Shown: positions 1 through 4,892, counted from the first letter of the stretch. The stretch is DNA of 7,303 nucleotides from Chloroflexota bacterium (GCA_016875975.1 VGOF01000071.1:1-7303), one strand, 5' to 3'. Notes: a model not told the origin generated them from the letters alone. Numbers and translations are program-made.

Positions 1-740
1 GCCTGTTGCCTATCATGCGGCGGGGTCAGGAGGGTGAGGAATTCCTTGTTGCCTTCGGCGCCGAGGATGGGGGAGGCTATCAGGTTGCGAAGCCGTAGCT
101 CCTGTTCTGTAGCCCAGACGATAAACCGTCCCAATACCCGCGAATGAACTTCAGGGTCTTTGATGATGCCACCCTTGCCCACCTCCTCCTTTTCCGCCTC
201 GAACTGAGGCTTGAACAGGATGATGATGTAGCCTGGCGGCGCCAGGTGCGGTAGCACGTTGGGGATTACCTTGGTGACCGAGATGAAGGACACGTCTATT
301 GTTGCCAGGTTGGCCTTCTCTGGCAGGTCGAAGGGGTAGTGGGCATTGACCCTTTCCAGAACTACTACGCGCTGGTCTTGCCTTAGTTTATAGTCTAGTT
401 GCCCGTAGCCCACGTCCAGCGCATAGACCTTGCTGGCGCCACGCTGCAGCAGGCAATCGGTGAAGCCGCCGGTAGAAGCGCCGACGTCCAGTGCGGTCAG
501 ACCGGCCACGTCCAGCTTGAATTCGTCGAGGGCGTGTGCCAGCTTGACACCGCCACGGCTGACGTAGGGCAGCTTTTCGGCTAGTTCGATGGTGGCGCTT
601 TCGTCTATCATGCTGCCGGCCTTGGTAACTGGCTTGCCGTCAACGGTTACTTCGCCGGCCATGATGAGGGCGCGGGCCTTGCTCTTGTTCTCAGCCAACT
701 CCCTGGCCACCAGCAGGCTGTCCAATCGCTGTTTGGGCAC
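1..740 (-). CDS. tlyA: TlyA family rRNA 2'-O-methyltransferase (3' end cut by window edge)
   Basis: The reading frame runs open from a GTG at 740 to the window edge (246 codons). It encodes an N-terminal S4 RNA-binding domain (about residues 3-60, beginning PKQRLDSLLVAR) followed by a FtsJ-like Rossmann methyltransferase. Visible motifs are SRGGVKL (61-67), the SAM loop LDVGASTGGFTD (84-95), IDVSF (148-152), KPQFE (177-181) and GNKEF (230-234). K66, D149, K178 and E233 match the K-D-K-E catalytic tetrad of the family. Known TlyA proteins use SAM to methylate cytidine 2'-OH groups in 23S and sometimes 16S rRNA; some homologues were first named haemolysins. Family length is roughly 250-275 residues, so only a short C-terminal tail is missing. 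There is no Shine-Dalgarno sequence before the GTG, but a TATAAT box ends 6 bp upstream, so the message may be leaderless. The gene lies alone downstream of a hairpin-rich gap. Identification is secure; which rRNA site it modifies cannot be read here. Confidence 0.95.
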   Translation of the reverse strand, partial: MPKQRLDSLLVARELAENKSKARALIMAGEVTVDGKPVTKAGSMIDESATIELAEKLPYVSRGGVKLAHALDEFKLDVAGLTALDVGASTGGFTDCLLQRGASKVYALDVGYGQLDYKLRQDQRVVVLERVNAHYPFDLPEKANLATIDVSFISVTKVIPNVLPHLAPPGYIIILFKPQFEAEKEEVGKGGIIKDPEVHSRVLGRFIVWATEQELRLRNLIASPILGAEGNKEFLTLLTPPHDRQQ

Positions 741-746
741 GGAGAG

Positions 747-752
747 ATTATA
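747..752 (-). promoter_or_regulatory. -10 box (TATAAT) of tlyA, placed for a leaderless transcript
   Basis: On the minus strand a perfect TATAAT occupies 752-747, followed by six bases (CTCTCC) and then the GTG start codon at 740. Transcription normally begins about 6-8 bases after the -10 hexamer, which here is the first base of the start codon. No convincing -35 is present: the nearest candidate, TTGGTG at 778-773, has a 20-bp spacer. That the message is leaderless is inferred from spacing and from the absence of a Shine-Dalgarno sequence. Confidence 0.55.
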
Positions 753-800
753 TAACAACCCTGCTGGAGAAGCACCAAATCCGAGGAGGGGCACCTATCC

Positions 801-825
801 TTTCCACGAAGGACCTGTGGGCAGG
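801..825 (+). repeat. Dispersed intergenic repeat, copy 1 (TTTCCACGAAGGAC motif)
   Basis: The 14-mer TTTCCACGAAGGAC at 801-814 recurs exactly at 2018-2031, and in both places it is followed a few bases later by TGGGCAGG (818-825 here). Both copies are intergenic on the plus strand. It is the remains of a dispersed non-coding repeat; function unknown. Confidence 0.6.
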
Positions 826-843
826 AGTGATGCCTAAGATATC

Positions 844-866
844 CTCTCTCCCCTGGCGGGAGAGAG
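844..866. repeat. Intergenic hairpin, CTCTCTCCC/GGGAGAGAG
   Basis: A perfect 9-bp stem (844-852 with 858-866) surrounds a 5-base loop and is followed by a GTCAGAGTGAGGGGG tail. A shorter relative with stem CTCTCCC/GGGAGAG lies at 2912-2930. This type of 'ctctccc...gggagag' palindrome is widely dispersed in intergenic DNA of many bacterial genomes and has no coding role. It sits in the 230-bp gap between the tlyA start and the antitoxin stop, together with the features at 801, 913 and 951. Confidence 0.7.
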
Positions 867-912
867 TCAGAGTGAGGGGGCGTCCTCCCAGTTTTCACCC
901 TCGAATCAGTGC

Positions 913-945
913 GGGGCTCCATCCTTCTGTGGAAGGATCAGCCCC
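913..945. repeat. Long intergenic hairpin with GGGGCT outer and ATCCTTC inner stem
   Basis: The outer stem GGGGCT (913-918) pairs with AGCCCC (940-945). The inner stem ATCCTTC (921-927) pairs with GAAGGAT (932-938) across a TGTG loop, leaving a small bulge between the two (CC against C). The 13-bp composite stem is strong and lies 26 bp beyond the antitoxin stop codon. It could assist termination of the toxin-antitoxin transcript or be a passive REP-like element. Confidence 0.65.
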
Positions 946-950
946 GCCCA

Positions 951-975
951 AGCGACCTTGAAAGGTCGCGCTACG
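951..975 (-). terminator. GTAG-hairpin repeat, copy A, at the antitoxin stop codon
   Basis: In minus-strand sense GTAG is followed by an 8-bp inverted repeat, GCGACCTT/AAGGTCGC (969-962 with 959-952), with a 2-base centre. The TAG of the GTAG lead-in is itself the stop codon of the UPF0175 antitoxin (973-971), so the repeat begins inside the gene. Three similar elements lie at 2186, 2990 and 4112, each at the end of a minus-strand gene. There is no clear U-tract, so a terminator or 3'-end protection role is inferred from placement only. Confidence 0.5.
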
Positions 976-1309
976 TGGGTTGGGCGAACTTGCCCGACTT
1001 CCTGTAGATGACTTTGAGGTCGTGTTCCAGGTCATCTGCGCTGTACTGAGCGGGGATTTTCTTTTCCCTTACGTGTTCCATCATCTCCCAGATTGATACC
1101 TCGGCCTCTTCGGCTGCCCTGGCCAGCGTCATCTTCCCCCGCCCGTATTCCTGCGCATAATGCTCCAGTTTCCAGTCTTTCACTGCCCGATATAACAGCT
1201 TCCGCAGAGTCGATGACCTGTCTGACTGTTCTATCCTCTCGATCTTTTCCAGGTCAGCTATGAGTGACCCTGGCAATCTGGTACCTACCATTTGTTCTTT
1301 TTTGATCAT
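971..1309 (-). CDS. UPF0175 family antitoxin with N-terminal ribbon-helix-helix domain
   Basis: This 112-residue protein has a ribbon-helix-helix-like N-terminus (MVGTRLPGSLIADLEKIERI then SSTLRKLLYRAVKDW, about residues 7-47). It is followed by the UPF0175 signature: Y54 and the GKMTLARAAEEAEVSIWEMMEHVRE helix-turn region (about 58-82), ending in YSADDLEHDLKVIY. Proteins of this family are antitoxins paired with DUF3368 PIN toxins. The N-terminal part would bind operator DNA and the C-terminal part the toxin. Its ATG overlaps the toxin stop by four bases (ATGA, 1309-1306). A strong Shine-Dalgarno, GAGGTG at 1320-1315, lies inside the toxin's last codons. It is read after the toxin, the reverse of the usual antitoxin-first order. 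The likely autoregulatory target is the palindrome at 1855-1874. Confidence 0.85.
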   Translation of the reverse strand: MIKKEQMVGTRLPGSLIADLEKIERIEQSDRSSTLRKLLYRAVKDWKLEHYAQEYGRGKMTLARAAEEAEVSIWEMMEHVREKKIPAQYSADDLEHDLKVIYRKSGKFAQPT

Positions 1310-1824
1310 TCTTTCACCTCTTCTGCCAACCGCATTAGCTCTGCCGCTACCTCAGGCGATAGCCACATGACTTTGGCTAGCTCTCGAAGACTCTCCAGGA
1401 ACTCTTTCTTGCTGATAAGCCCAGCCAGGCGAGCTTCCAGCAGCACTGCGGCAGTGCCGAGGAAATTCAATCCAAGGGTGACAGCCAGTTCACGGGCATA
1501 CTTATCATCCAGGATTAGCGGAATCCTCTTGCTTCTTGCCAGGGCTATTGACTCAGCTTCACCTTTGCCCATGCCACCGCTGGCTCTATACATTTCCGCG
1601 TCGTGCAATTGACGTGTGGCCAGAGAGGATATCTTAATCCACCCCGCTTCCACGGCCTTTTCCATCTCTTCAACTCCTGGTTTGTGTAGACGCTTGCCTT
1701 CTGTTAGCACCTCATTGTGGACTGATTGCGTAATGACCACACGCCTGTATAGCTTCCTTAGTAGCTCCAACCGGCCGATCTTTGCCATGCAGATCAACGC
1801 CGACGAGTCAGCTATTATGCTCAT
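1306..1824 (-). CDS. DUF3368 family PIN-domain toxin (predicted ribonuclease)
   Basis: This 172-residue PIN-fold protein has the acidic residues expected of a metal-dependent RNase: D6 in IIADSSALI, E38 in VHNEV, E89/E91 in GKGEAESIALA, and D106/D107 in LILDDKYAR. The C-terminal helical part (about 120-172, GTAAVLLEARLAGLISKKEF onward) is typical of DUF3368. PIN toxins of VapC-like systems cleave tRNA or other RNAs when released from their antitoxin; the target here is unknown. All catalytic positions are intact, so the toxin should be active. The ATG at 1824 has only a weak Shine-Dalgarno (GTGA in AAGTGAAAGATA), whereas the overlapping antitoxin has a strong one. That difference would keep the antitoxin in excess despite the toxin-first order. 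The operon promoter and palindromic operator lie 31-64 bp upstream. Confidence 0.88.
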   Translation of the reverse strand: MSIIADSSALICMAKIGRLELLRKLYRRVVITQSVHNEVLTEGKRLHKPGVEEMEKAVEAGWIKISSLATRQLHDAEMYRASGGMGKGEAESIALARSKRIPLILDDKYARELAVTLGLNFLGTAAVLLEARLAGLISKKEFLESLRELAKVMWLSPEVAAELMRLAEEVKE

Positions 1825-1854
1825 TATCTTTCACTTGTATGCTGCCTCTGGCCT

Positions 1855-1888
1855 AAAATATGTTAACATATTTTGCAACTGTTAGCAA
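1855..1888 (-). promoter_or_regulatory. Promoter with 20-bp palindromic operator of the toxin-antitoxin operon
   Basis: Positions 1855-1874 form a perfect 20-bp palindrome (AAAATATGTT and its complement AACATATTTT) centred 40 bp upstream of the toxin ATG. On the minus strand a candidate -35, TTGCTA (1888-1883), is 17 bp from a candidate -10, TAACAT (1865-1860), which lies within the palindrome. A repressor bound there would block RNA polymerase. The RHH-type antitoxin encoded downstream is the obvious candidate ligand, since such antitoxins usually autoregulate. The palindrome is a direct observation; the promoter and its ligand are inference. Confidence 0.7.
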
Positions 1889-1923
1889 GGAAATGAAACC
1901 GGCCAGCTATATGTGATAGTTCT

Positions 1924-1973
1924 GTGCTGTCACTGCGAGTCCTTCGGCGGAAGGACTCAGAATGACAGAGCAC
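1924..1973. repeat. Two-part intergenic hairpin (TGTCA...GAGTCCTTC/GAAGGACTC...TGACA)
   Basis: The inner stem is a perfect 9-bp pairing of GAGTCCTTC (1937-1945) with GAAGGACTC (1950-1958). The outer arms GTGCT-GTCA (1924-1932) and TGACAGAGCAC (1963-1973) pair except for a 2-base insertion. The pattern 'TGTCA(C)TGCGAG ... AATGACA' resembles the ends of the longer repeat at 4942-5043, so the two may belong to one family. It lies 49 bp upstream of the toxin-antitoxin operator and is probably a dispersed repeat unrelated to that operon. Confidence 0.65.
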
Positions 1974-2017
1974 CTTGCCAAACCCGCATCAGCAGGCTTA
2001 AACTAGGCACAGCTACA

Positions 2018-2045
2018 TTTCCACGAAGGACAGGGTCTGGGCAGG
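2018..2045 (+). repeat. Dispersed intergenic repeat, copy 2 (TTTCCACGAAGGAC motif)
   Basis: This is an exact match of 14 bases (2018-2031) to 801-814, followed by TGGGCAGG at 2038-2045; the linker between the two conserved blocks is 6 bases here and 3 in copy 1. A loosely similar GGCAC...CTA block precedes both. Confidence 0.6.
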
Positions 2046-2185
2046 TGCCACCTAGAAAACCCCTGTAACTGGACACTTCGGGAAGGTTTGGCGGGTGAGC
2101 GGAAAAGAATGTGGTTGTCTTCACCTTAATTAAGGCCGTCCGAAAATGGGCGTGGATAGTAGTCTATCGTGTTCGATGTTTCAAC

Positions 2186-2205
2186 GGTGGGTTTCACCCA
2201 CCCAT
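2186..2205 (-). terminator. GTAA-hairpin repeat, copy B, after the methyltransferase stop
   Basis: Read on the minus strand, the sequence after the TAA stop (2211-2209) is AGCAT, then a 7-bp hairpin GGTGGGT/ACCCACC (2202-2196 with 2192-2186). The lead-in GTAA contains the stop codon. The 12-mer AACGGTGGGTTT (plus strand, 2183-2194) also occurs at 2988-2999 in copy C. There is no U-tract, so its role as a terminator is inferred from position. Confidence 0.5.
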
Positions 2206-2208
2206 GCT

Positions 2209-2832
2209 TTACCGCCGCGCCTTAACAATTACCATCAGGCCGTCCTTAAGATAGCTCCTGTCATCCACCCTCAGATGATGAGCCTCGAGTATATCCTCTA
2301 ACCCGCCGCTGTCAACATAGCCTTTGAAACCTGCGTAATGGTCGCCGCCGGCCAGGAATTCCACCATCCTCGATAGAACAGCCCAGATGTTCCTGGCCAT
2401 TGGAACCGCGTAATCTATGAAGATAAGTGTGCCATCCTGTTTCACCACCCGCTTCATCTCGGAGACAACGCCATATCGGGTTAACCTTCCCTTATCGTGC
2501 AATGCCATGGATACCGAAACATAGTCAAAGCAATTAGCCCCAAATGGCAGTTGGGCGGCATCGGCCAGGTGAAAAGAGACGTTCTCCAGCTTCCGCCTTG
2601 CCTTGTTTTTCAAGGCCGTCTTCAACATGGTCGGGTCGTTATCAATGCCGGTGGCAATCATGCCATGCCGCCCGTACTCGATAACCTGCGCTCCGGTCCC
2701 GCAGCACACATCCAGCACACTATCTCCAGGCCTCATGCCGCAGAACCCTGGCGTGAACCTCCTAACATCTCGCAGCAACGGGTCTACCAATGTCTCATAG
2801 TTGAATATCAACATCGCCTCCCATCTTATCAC
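2209..2832 (-). CDS. Class I SAM-dependent methyltransferase (UbiE/Methyltransf_11 type)
   Basis: The 207-residue product has the Rossmann-fold methyltransferase motifs: motif I VLDVCCGTGAQ (39-49), the acidic end of strand 2 at D64 in ATGIDND, HLADAAQLPF (89-98), CFDYVSVSMALHD (102-114) and an EMKRVVKQDGTLIFIDY strand. This matches the Methyltransf_11/UbiE-like superfamily. The acceptor substrate cannot be deduced; small-molecule (quinone, lipid, metabolite) methylation is usual. The protein is shorter than UbiE/MenG (about 230-250 residues), and its neighbours do not suggest quinone synthesis. Two starts are possible: GTG at 2832, and ATG at 2814 (201 residues), each with GGGAGG only 2-3 bases upstream. 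The ATG, giving MLIFNYETLVDPLLRDVRRF, looks the more family-like N-terminus. The gene stands alone, flanked by repeat-bearing gaps. Confidence 0.85.
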   Translation of the reverse strand: MIRWEAMLIFNYETLVDPLLRDVRRFTPGFCGMRPGDSVLDVCCGTGAQVIEYGRHGMIATGIDNDPTMLKTALKNKARRKLENVSFHLADAAQLPFGANCFDYVSVSMALHDKGRLTRYGVVSEMKRVVKQDGTLIFIDYAVPMARNIWAVLSRMVEFLAGGDHYAGFKGYVDSGGLEDILEAHHLRVDDRSYLKDGLMVIVKARR

Positions 2833-2911
2833 ACGCCTCCCAGCCCGCGAAATTGCCCTTTACCGCAATGACTTAGCCAGTGAGTCTTTTATGCCTGGTA
2901 TCCGCCCACGG

Positions 2912-2930
2912 CTCTCCCGTCAAGGGAGAG
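2912..2930. repeat. Intergenic hairpin CTCTCCC/GGGAGAG
   Basis: A 7-bp perfect stem (2912-2918 with 2924-2930) encloses a 5-base loop. It shares its stem sequence with the longer hairpin at 844-866. It lies in the gap upstream of the methyltransferase. Confidence 0.6.
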
Positions 2931-2947
2931 GATATTTGTGGGAAAAA

Positions 2948-2962
2948 GGGGCGTCACGCCCC
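2948..2962. repeat. Small palindrome GGGGCGT/ACGCCCC
   Basis: Seven bases (2948-2954) are mirrored by 2956-2962 around a single central base, giving a GC-rich palindrome, or a 6-bp stem with a 3-base loop. It lies 28 bp from the larger hairpin copy C, so the lipoprotein 3' region carries two structures in tandem. No function is evident. Confidence 0.55.
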
Positions 2963-2989
2963 GGTAAGTCGGGATGCCTGCGAAATAAA

Positions 2990-3017
2990 CGGTGGGTTTG
3001 AAAAACCCACCGCTACA
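2990..3017 (-). terminator. GTAG-hairpin repeat, copy C, after the lipoprotein stop (terminator-like)
   Basis: Minus-strand sense: GTAG (3016-3013), then a 10-bp perfect stem CGGTGGGTTT/AAACCCACCG (3012-3003 with 2999-2990) with a 3-base loop, followed by TTTATTT. It starts a few bases after the TAG stop of the lipoprotein gene (3023-3021). It is the most terminator-like of the four GTAG hairpins because it has a T-rich run after the stem. Confidence 0.65.
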
Positions 3018-3020
3018 GTG

Positions 3021-3482
3021 CTATTGCTGTGTCGGTGGTGACCAGGGCAGCAGCAACATTTCGGACGGAACTATCTGCGCTTGGTATGCTCCCACATGGC
3101 CGTATTTGTCGCCGTATTGGAATTTGCCGGTTATGCTGATTTTGCCGTAGCGCTCGGTGGGGCCCATCATCTGTTGACGGTAGAGTTGGTCAAAGGCGTC
3201 ACGAGGTATGCCTCCTTCAATCCACATCATCCTGCCCTGTGGCACCAGATGACCCGGAGCGCGTCCTGAGTATTCCAGCCTTTCACATAGAACTATAACC
3301 TCAAAGCCGTGGAAGTAGAATCCCTCTACGGTGACCTGTTTGCCGTTGTACCTGACTGGGTCGGCAAATAGTTGGTCGAAGGTGACCTTCGGCGTTTCGG
3401 CCGGCTGCCCACCGCTGCAGCCAATGGCCAGACACAAGATGGATAATGCCAGTATGGAGGTTAGCACAAAGTATCTCTTCAC
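3021..3482 (-). CDS. Small lipoprotein with predicted OB-fold-like domain
   Basis: This 153-residue precursor starts MKRYFVL, with a hydrophobic signal peptide and a lipobox-like LAIGC whose cysteine is C22. After lipidation and cleavage about 130 residues would be anchored at the membrane. The mature part begins with TFDQLFADPVRYNGKQVTVEGFY (34-56). It ends with a strand-rich stretch ISITGKFQYGDKYGHVGAYQAQI (115-137), a pattern suggestive of a small OB-like beta-barrel; this is inference from strand pattern, not a recognised family. No enzymatic motif is visible. The start is a GTG at 3482 with no Shine-Dalgarno sequence, 15 bp after the FKBP stop codon, which suggests translational coupling in a two-gene operon. 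Both operon members carry an A-I-G-C lipobox, so they probably act at the same surface. Specific function unknown. Confidence 0.8.
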   Translation of the reverse strand: MKRYFVLTSILALSILCLAIGCSGGQPAETPKVTFDQLFADPVRYNGKQVTVEGFYFHGFEVIVLCERLEYSGRAPGHLVPQGRMMWIEGGIPRDAFDQLYRQQMMGPTERYGKISITGKFQYGDKYGHVGAYQAQIVPSEMLLLPWSPPTQQ

Positions 3483-3497
3483 GAGTTTTGTTTGTGG

Positions 3498-4016
3498 TTA
3501 TTTGATTTCCAGGATTTTGATGTCGAATGTCAGGTCTTTTCCTGCCAGTGGGTGGTTAGCATCTATTGTTATCGTCTTTTCAGAAACATCGGTGACAATA
3601 GCTCGAATCCCCATTGGGCTCCCTTTTCCTTCCTTGTCTTTCATGTACATCACATCTCCTACTCTGGGTTCTGGGCCCTCGGGCAATTGGTCTCGTGGCA
3701 CTACGGCTACCAGGTCATCGAGATGGGGGCCGAAGGCTTTCTTTGCGGGGATAGTGACGGTTTTCGATTTCCCAACCTTCATGCCTATGACCGCTTCTTC
3801 AAAACCTGGGATTAGCAAGCCCTGGCCCAAGGCGACCTCCAGGGGTTCACGATTCTCGGTTGTGTCAAAAACATCGCCATTCTTCAGTCTGCCTGTGTAA
3901 TGAAGCTTGACGGTATCGCCATTATTTACTGAACGTACGTCTCCATTACACCCGATAGCTGACACTGTTCCTAATATCAGAGTTACCAACAGAACCACTA
4001 AAGTCTTCTTTAGCAA
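3498..4016 (-). CDS. SlyD-like FKBP-type peptidyl-prolyl isomerase, exported lipoprotein
   Basis: A signal peptide with lipobox SAIGC (C23) precedes a FKBP domain: VKLHYTGRLKNGDVFDTT (36-53), LIPGFEEAVIGMKVG (68-82) and KAFGP (93-97). The following insert (about 97-150) and the closing HPLAGKDLTFDIKILEI (155-171) are the SlyD hallmark, in which an 'insert-in-flap' chaperone domain interrupts the isomerase. The protein should speed prolyl bond isomerisation and assist folding of exported proteins outside the cytoplasmic membrane. It lacks the histidine-rich metal-binding tail of E. coli SlyD, which is cytoplasmic. The start is TTG at 4016, chosen because AGGAGG (4029-4024) lies seven bases upstream; no nearer ATG fits. 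It probably heads an operon with the lipoprotein 15 bp downstream. Confidence 0.92.
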   Translation of the reverse strand: MLKKTLVVLLVTLILGTVSAIGCNGDVRSVNNGDTVKLHYTGRLKNGDVFDTTENREPLEVALGQGLLIPGFEEAVIGMKVGKSKTVTIPAKKAFGPHLDDLVAVVPRDQLPEGPEPRVGDVMYMKDKEGKGSPMGIRAIVTDVSEKTITIDANHPLAGKDLTFDIKILEIK

Positions 4017-4023
4017 TCTTAAT

Positions 4024-4029
4024 CCTCCT
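4024..4029 (-). promoter_or_regulatory. Strong Shine-Dalgarno (AGGAGG) fixing a TTG start
   Basis: AGGAGG on the minus strand lies seven bases before the TTG codon at 4016-4014. The next residues are the LKKTL start of a signal peptide, so this site decides the start codon of the FKBP gene. Confidence 0.85.
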
Positions 4030-4111
4030 GTCTATATGAAGTTGTGACTGGCTGTCTTATTAAGGTAACACCAACGATTGAATTGTATCACAACTGTGTC
4101 TTTCTTACTTG

Positions 4112-4135
4112 CAGGTCTAAAGACCTGTCTCTACG
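4112..4135 (-). terminator. GTAG-hairpin repeat, copy D, spanning the NfeD stop codon
   Basis: Minus-strand sense: GTAGAGA leads into a 7-bp inverted repeat CAGGTCT/AGACCTG (4127-4121 with 4118-4112) with a 2-base centre. The NfeD stop TAG is at 4119-4117, in the hairpin itself, so the last five codons of NfeD (V-E-T-G-L) come from the repeat. No U-tract follows. The hairpin separates the zinc-ribbon/NfeD pair from the FKBP gene, whose start lies 95 bp downstream. Confidence 0.5.
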
Positions 4136-4548
4136 TCTTGTTGGCCTTTGGGGACGACCAGCAGCTTGAGGCCATCGACTTCCAGTACTACCACCTCTGT
4201 TCCTACCTCCAGATAGCCTTCAGCGCAGGTTGCCTTCCAGAGTACGCCCTGGATTTTGACGTAGCCTTCTGGATTGAGTGACCTTGTCACAACGCCTTCA
4301 CAGCCGACCAGCGACTCAACGTATTCCCTGCGCGGCAGAAAAAAGGTGGTTCGGCCCAGTCGATACCTGACATAGGATAATGCGGCCAGGGCTAACATCA
4401 GAATCGCCAGCACCCAGAGCGGAGCGCGGATGCCAAAAGCGGGCAAGACCCAGAGGACGATAATTAGCAGTGTCGCTTCTTCGACAAGGGTGCCCAAGAT
4501 GGCCTGGATGGTGTACCACAGGGGTGGTCTATTTTTCACACCACACAC
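4117..4548 (-). CDS. NfeD-like membrane protein with C-terminal OB domain (short form)
   Basis: The 143-residue product has two predicted membrane helices (about 20-37 and 43-60), a basic loop (RYRLGR), and a soluble beta-rich domain. That domain follows the NfeD pattern: GCEGVVTRSLNPEGYVKIQG (82-101), LWKA (103-106), LEVGTEVVVLEVDGLKLLV (113-131). NfeD proteins usually partner stomatin/SPFH proteins or form part of a membrane protease unit and are thought to organise membrane microdomains; neither partner gene is in the window. The start is GTG at 4548, directly after an in-frame TAG, so it cannot lie further upstream. A second GTG at 4539 is possible, with AGGTG in front. It lies 3 bp after the zinc-ribbon stop, so the two are co-transcribed. 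Its final residues are encoded by a dispersed repeat. Confidence 0.85.
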   Translation of the reverse strand: MCGVKNRPPLWYTIQAILGTLVEEATLLIIVLWVLPAFGIRAPLWVLAILMLALAALSYVRYRLGRTTFFLPRREYVESLVGCEGVVTRSLNPEGYVKIQGVLWKATCAEGYLEVGTEVVVLEVDGLKLLVVPKGQQDVETGL

Positions 4549-4551
4549 CTA

Positions 4552-4836
4552 TTATGTCAGAGCATCGTTGTACCTGCCTTCGCCACAGAGGTAGGCACAA
4601 TTAGGGCAAAATCTGGAATCGCGCGGCACTACCTCGCCGCAGTTGGGGCAGGTAAGCTCCAGCTTGGTGCCGCACTGTCCGCAAAACTTGTAGTTGCTGG
4701 GGTTCTCAGTTCCGCAGTCGGTACAGGCGGCAGCTTTTCTTTCAGTGGCAGCCAGCTTGTTTCCACATTCCGTGCAGAAGCGGTTGGTCAAAGCGTTTTC
4801 TGTGCCACATTGAGAACAGAGGAAGTTTTTATGCAT
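4552..4836 (-). CDS. Triple zinc-ribbon protein
   Basis: Ninety-four residues carry three evenly spaced four-cysteine zinc ribbons: C7/C10/C21/C24, C38/C41/C52/C55 and C63/C66/C77/C80. Each has the pattern CxxCGxEN...RFCxxCG (CPNCGEVV...RFCPNC in the third). All twelve ligands are present. Such double- or triple-zinc-ribbon modules are small adaptor domains for protein or nucleic-acid contacts, often fused to larger regulators; here they form the whole protein. There is no signal or membrane segment, so it is cytoplasmic. It is co-transcribed with the NfeD-like membrane protein 3 bp downstream, which suggests, but does not show, that it acts with that protein on the inner face of the membrane. 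The ATG at 4836 lies about 50 bases from the predicted transcription start; no clear Shine-Dalgarno is seen. Confidence 0.88.
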   Translation of the reverse strand: MHKNFLCSQCGTENALTNRFCTECGNKLAATERKAAACTDCGTENPSNYKFCGQCGTKLELTCPNCGEVVPRDSRFCPNCAYLCGEGRYNDALT

Positions 4837-4892
4837 TCAACAATCTCGTATGTTAGCCAAGCGGTACCTCATCCACCGGCAGCCAGGCAAAG

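Larger units (their letters stand above)
1876..2208. other. Gene-free stretch of about 330 bp with repeats
   Basis: No coding region is supported here. It holds a two-part hairpin (1924-1973), the second copy of the TTTCCACGAAGGAC repeat (2018-2045), a 12-bp perfect palindrome CCTTAATTAAGG (2124-2135) of unknown meaning, and the hairpin at the end of the methyltransferase gene (2186-2205). The segment from about 2060 to 2160 has no recognisable feature apart from a faint resemblance to insertion-sequence end sequence. Confidence 0.6.

Noticed and set aside
647..922. Minus-strand open frame of 91 codons overlapping the tlyA start
   Set aside because: It runs through the intergenic hairpins and antisense-free tlyA sequence in another frame; the product has no domain pattern and the tlyA frame here is certain.
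1292..1885. Plus-strand frames of 106 and 89 codons across the toxin gene
   Set aside because: Both lie opposite the intact PIN toxin, whose catalytic residues and operon overlap show the true strand.
2124..2135. Perfect 12-bp palindrome CCTTAATTAAGG as an operator
   Set aside because: It lies 73 bp downstream of the methyltransferase stop codon and no promoter was found nearby; a single palindrome of this length can be chance.
3331..3900. Plus-strand open frame of 189 codons
   Set aside because: It lies opposite the FKBP and lipoprotein genes, which have clear domains, lipoboxes and a Shine-Dalgarno; the plus-strand product looks like antisense translation.
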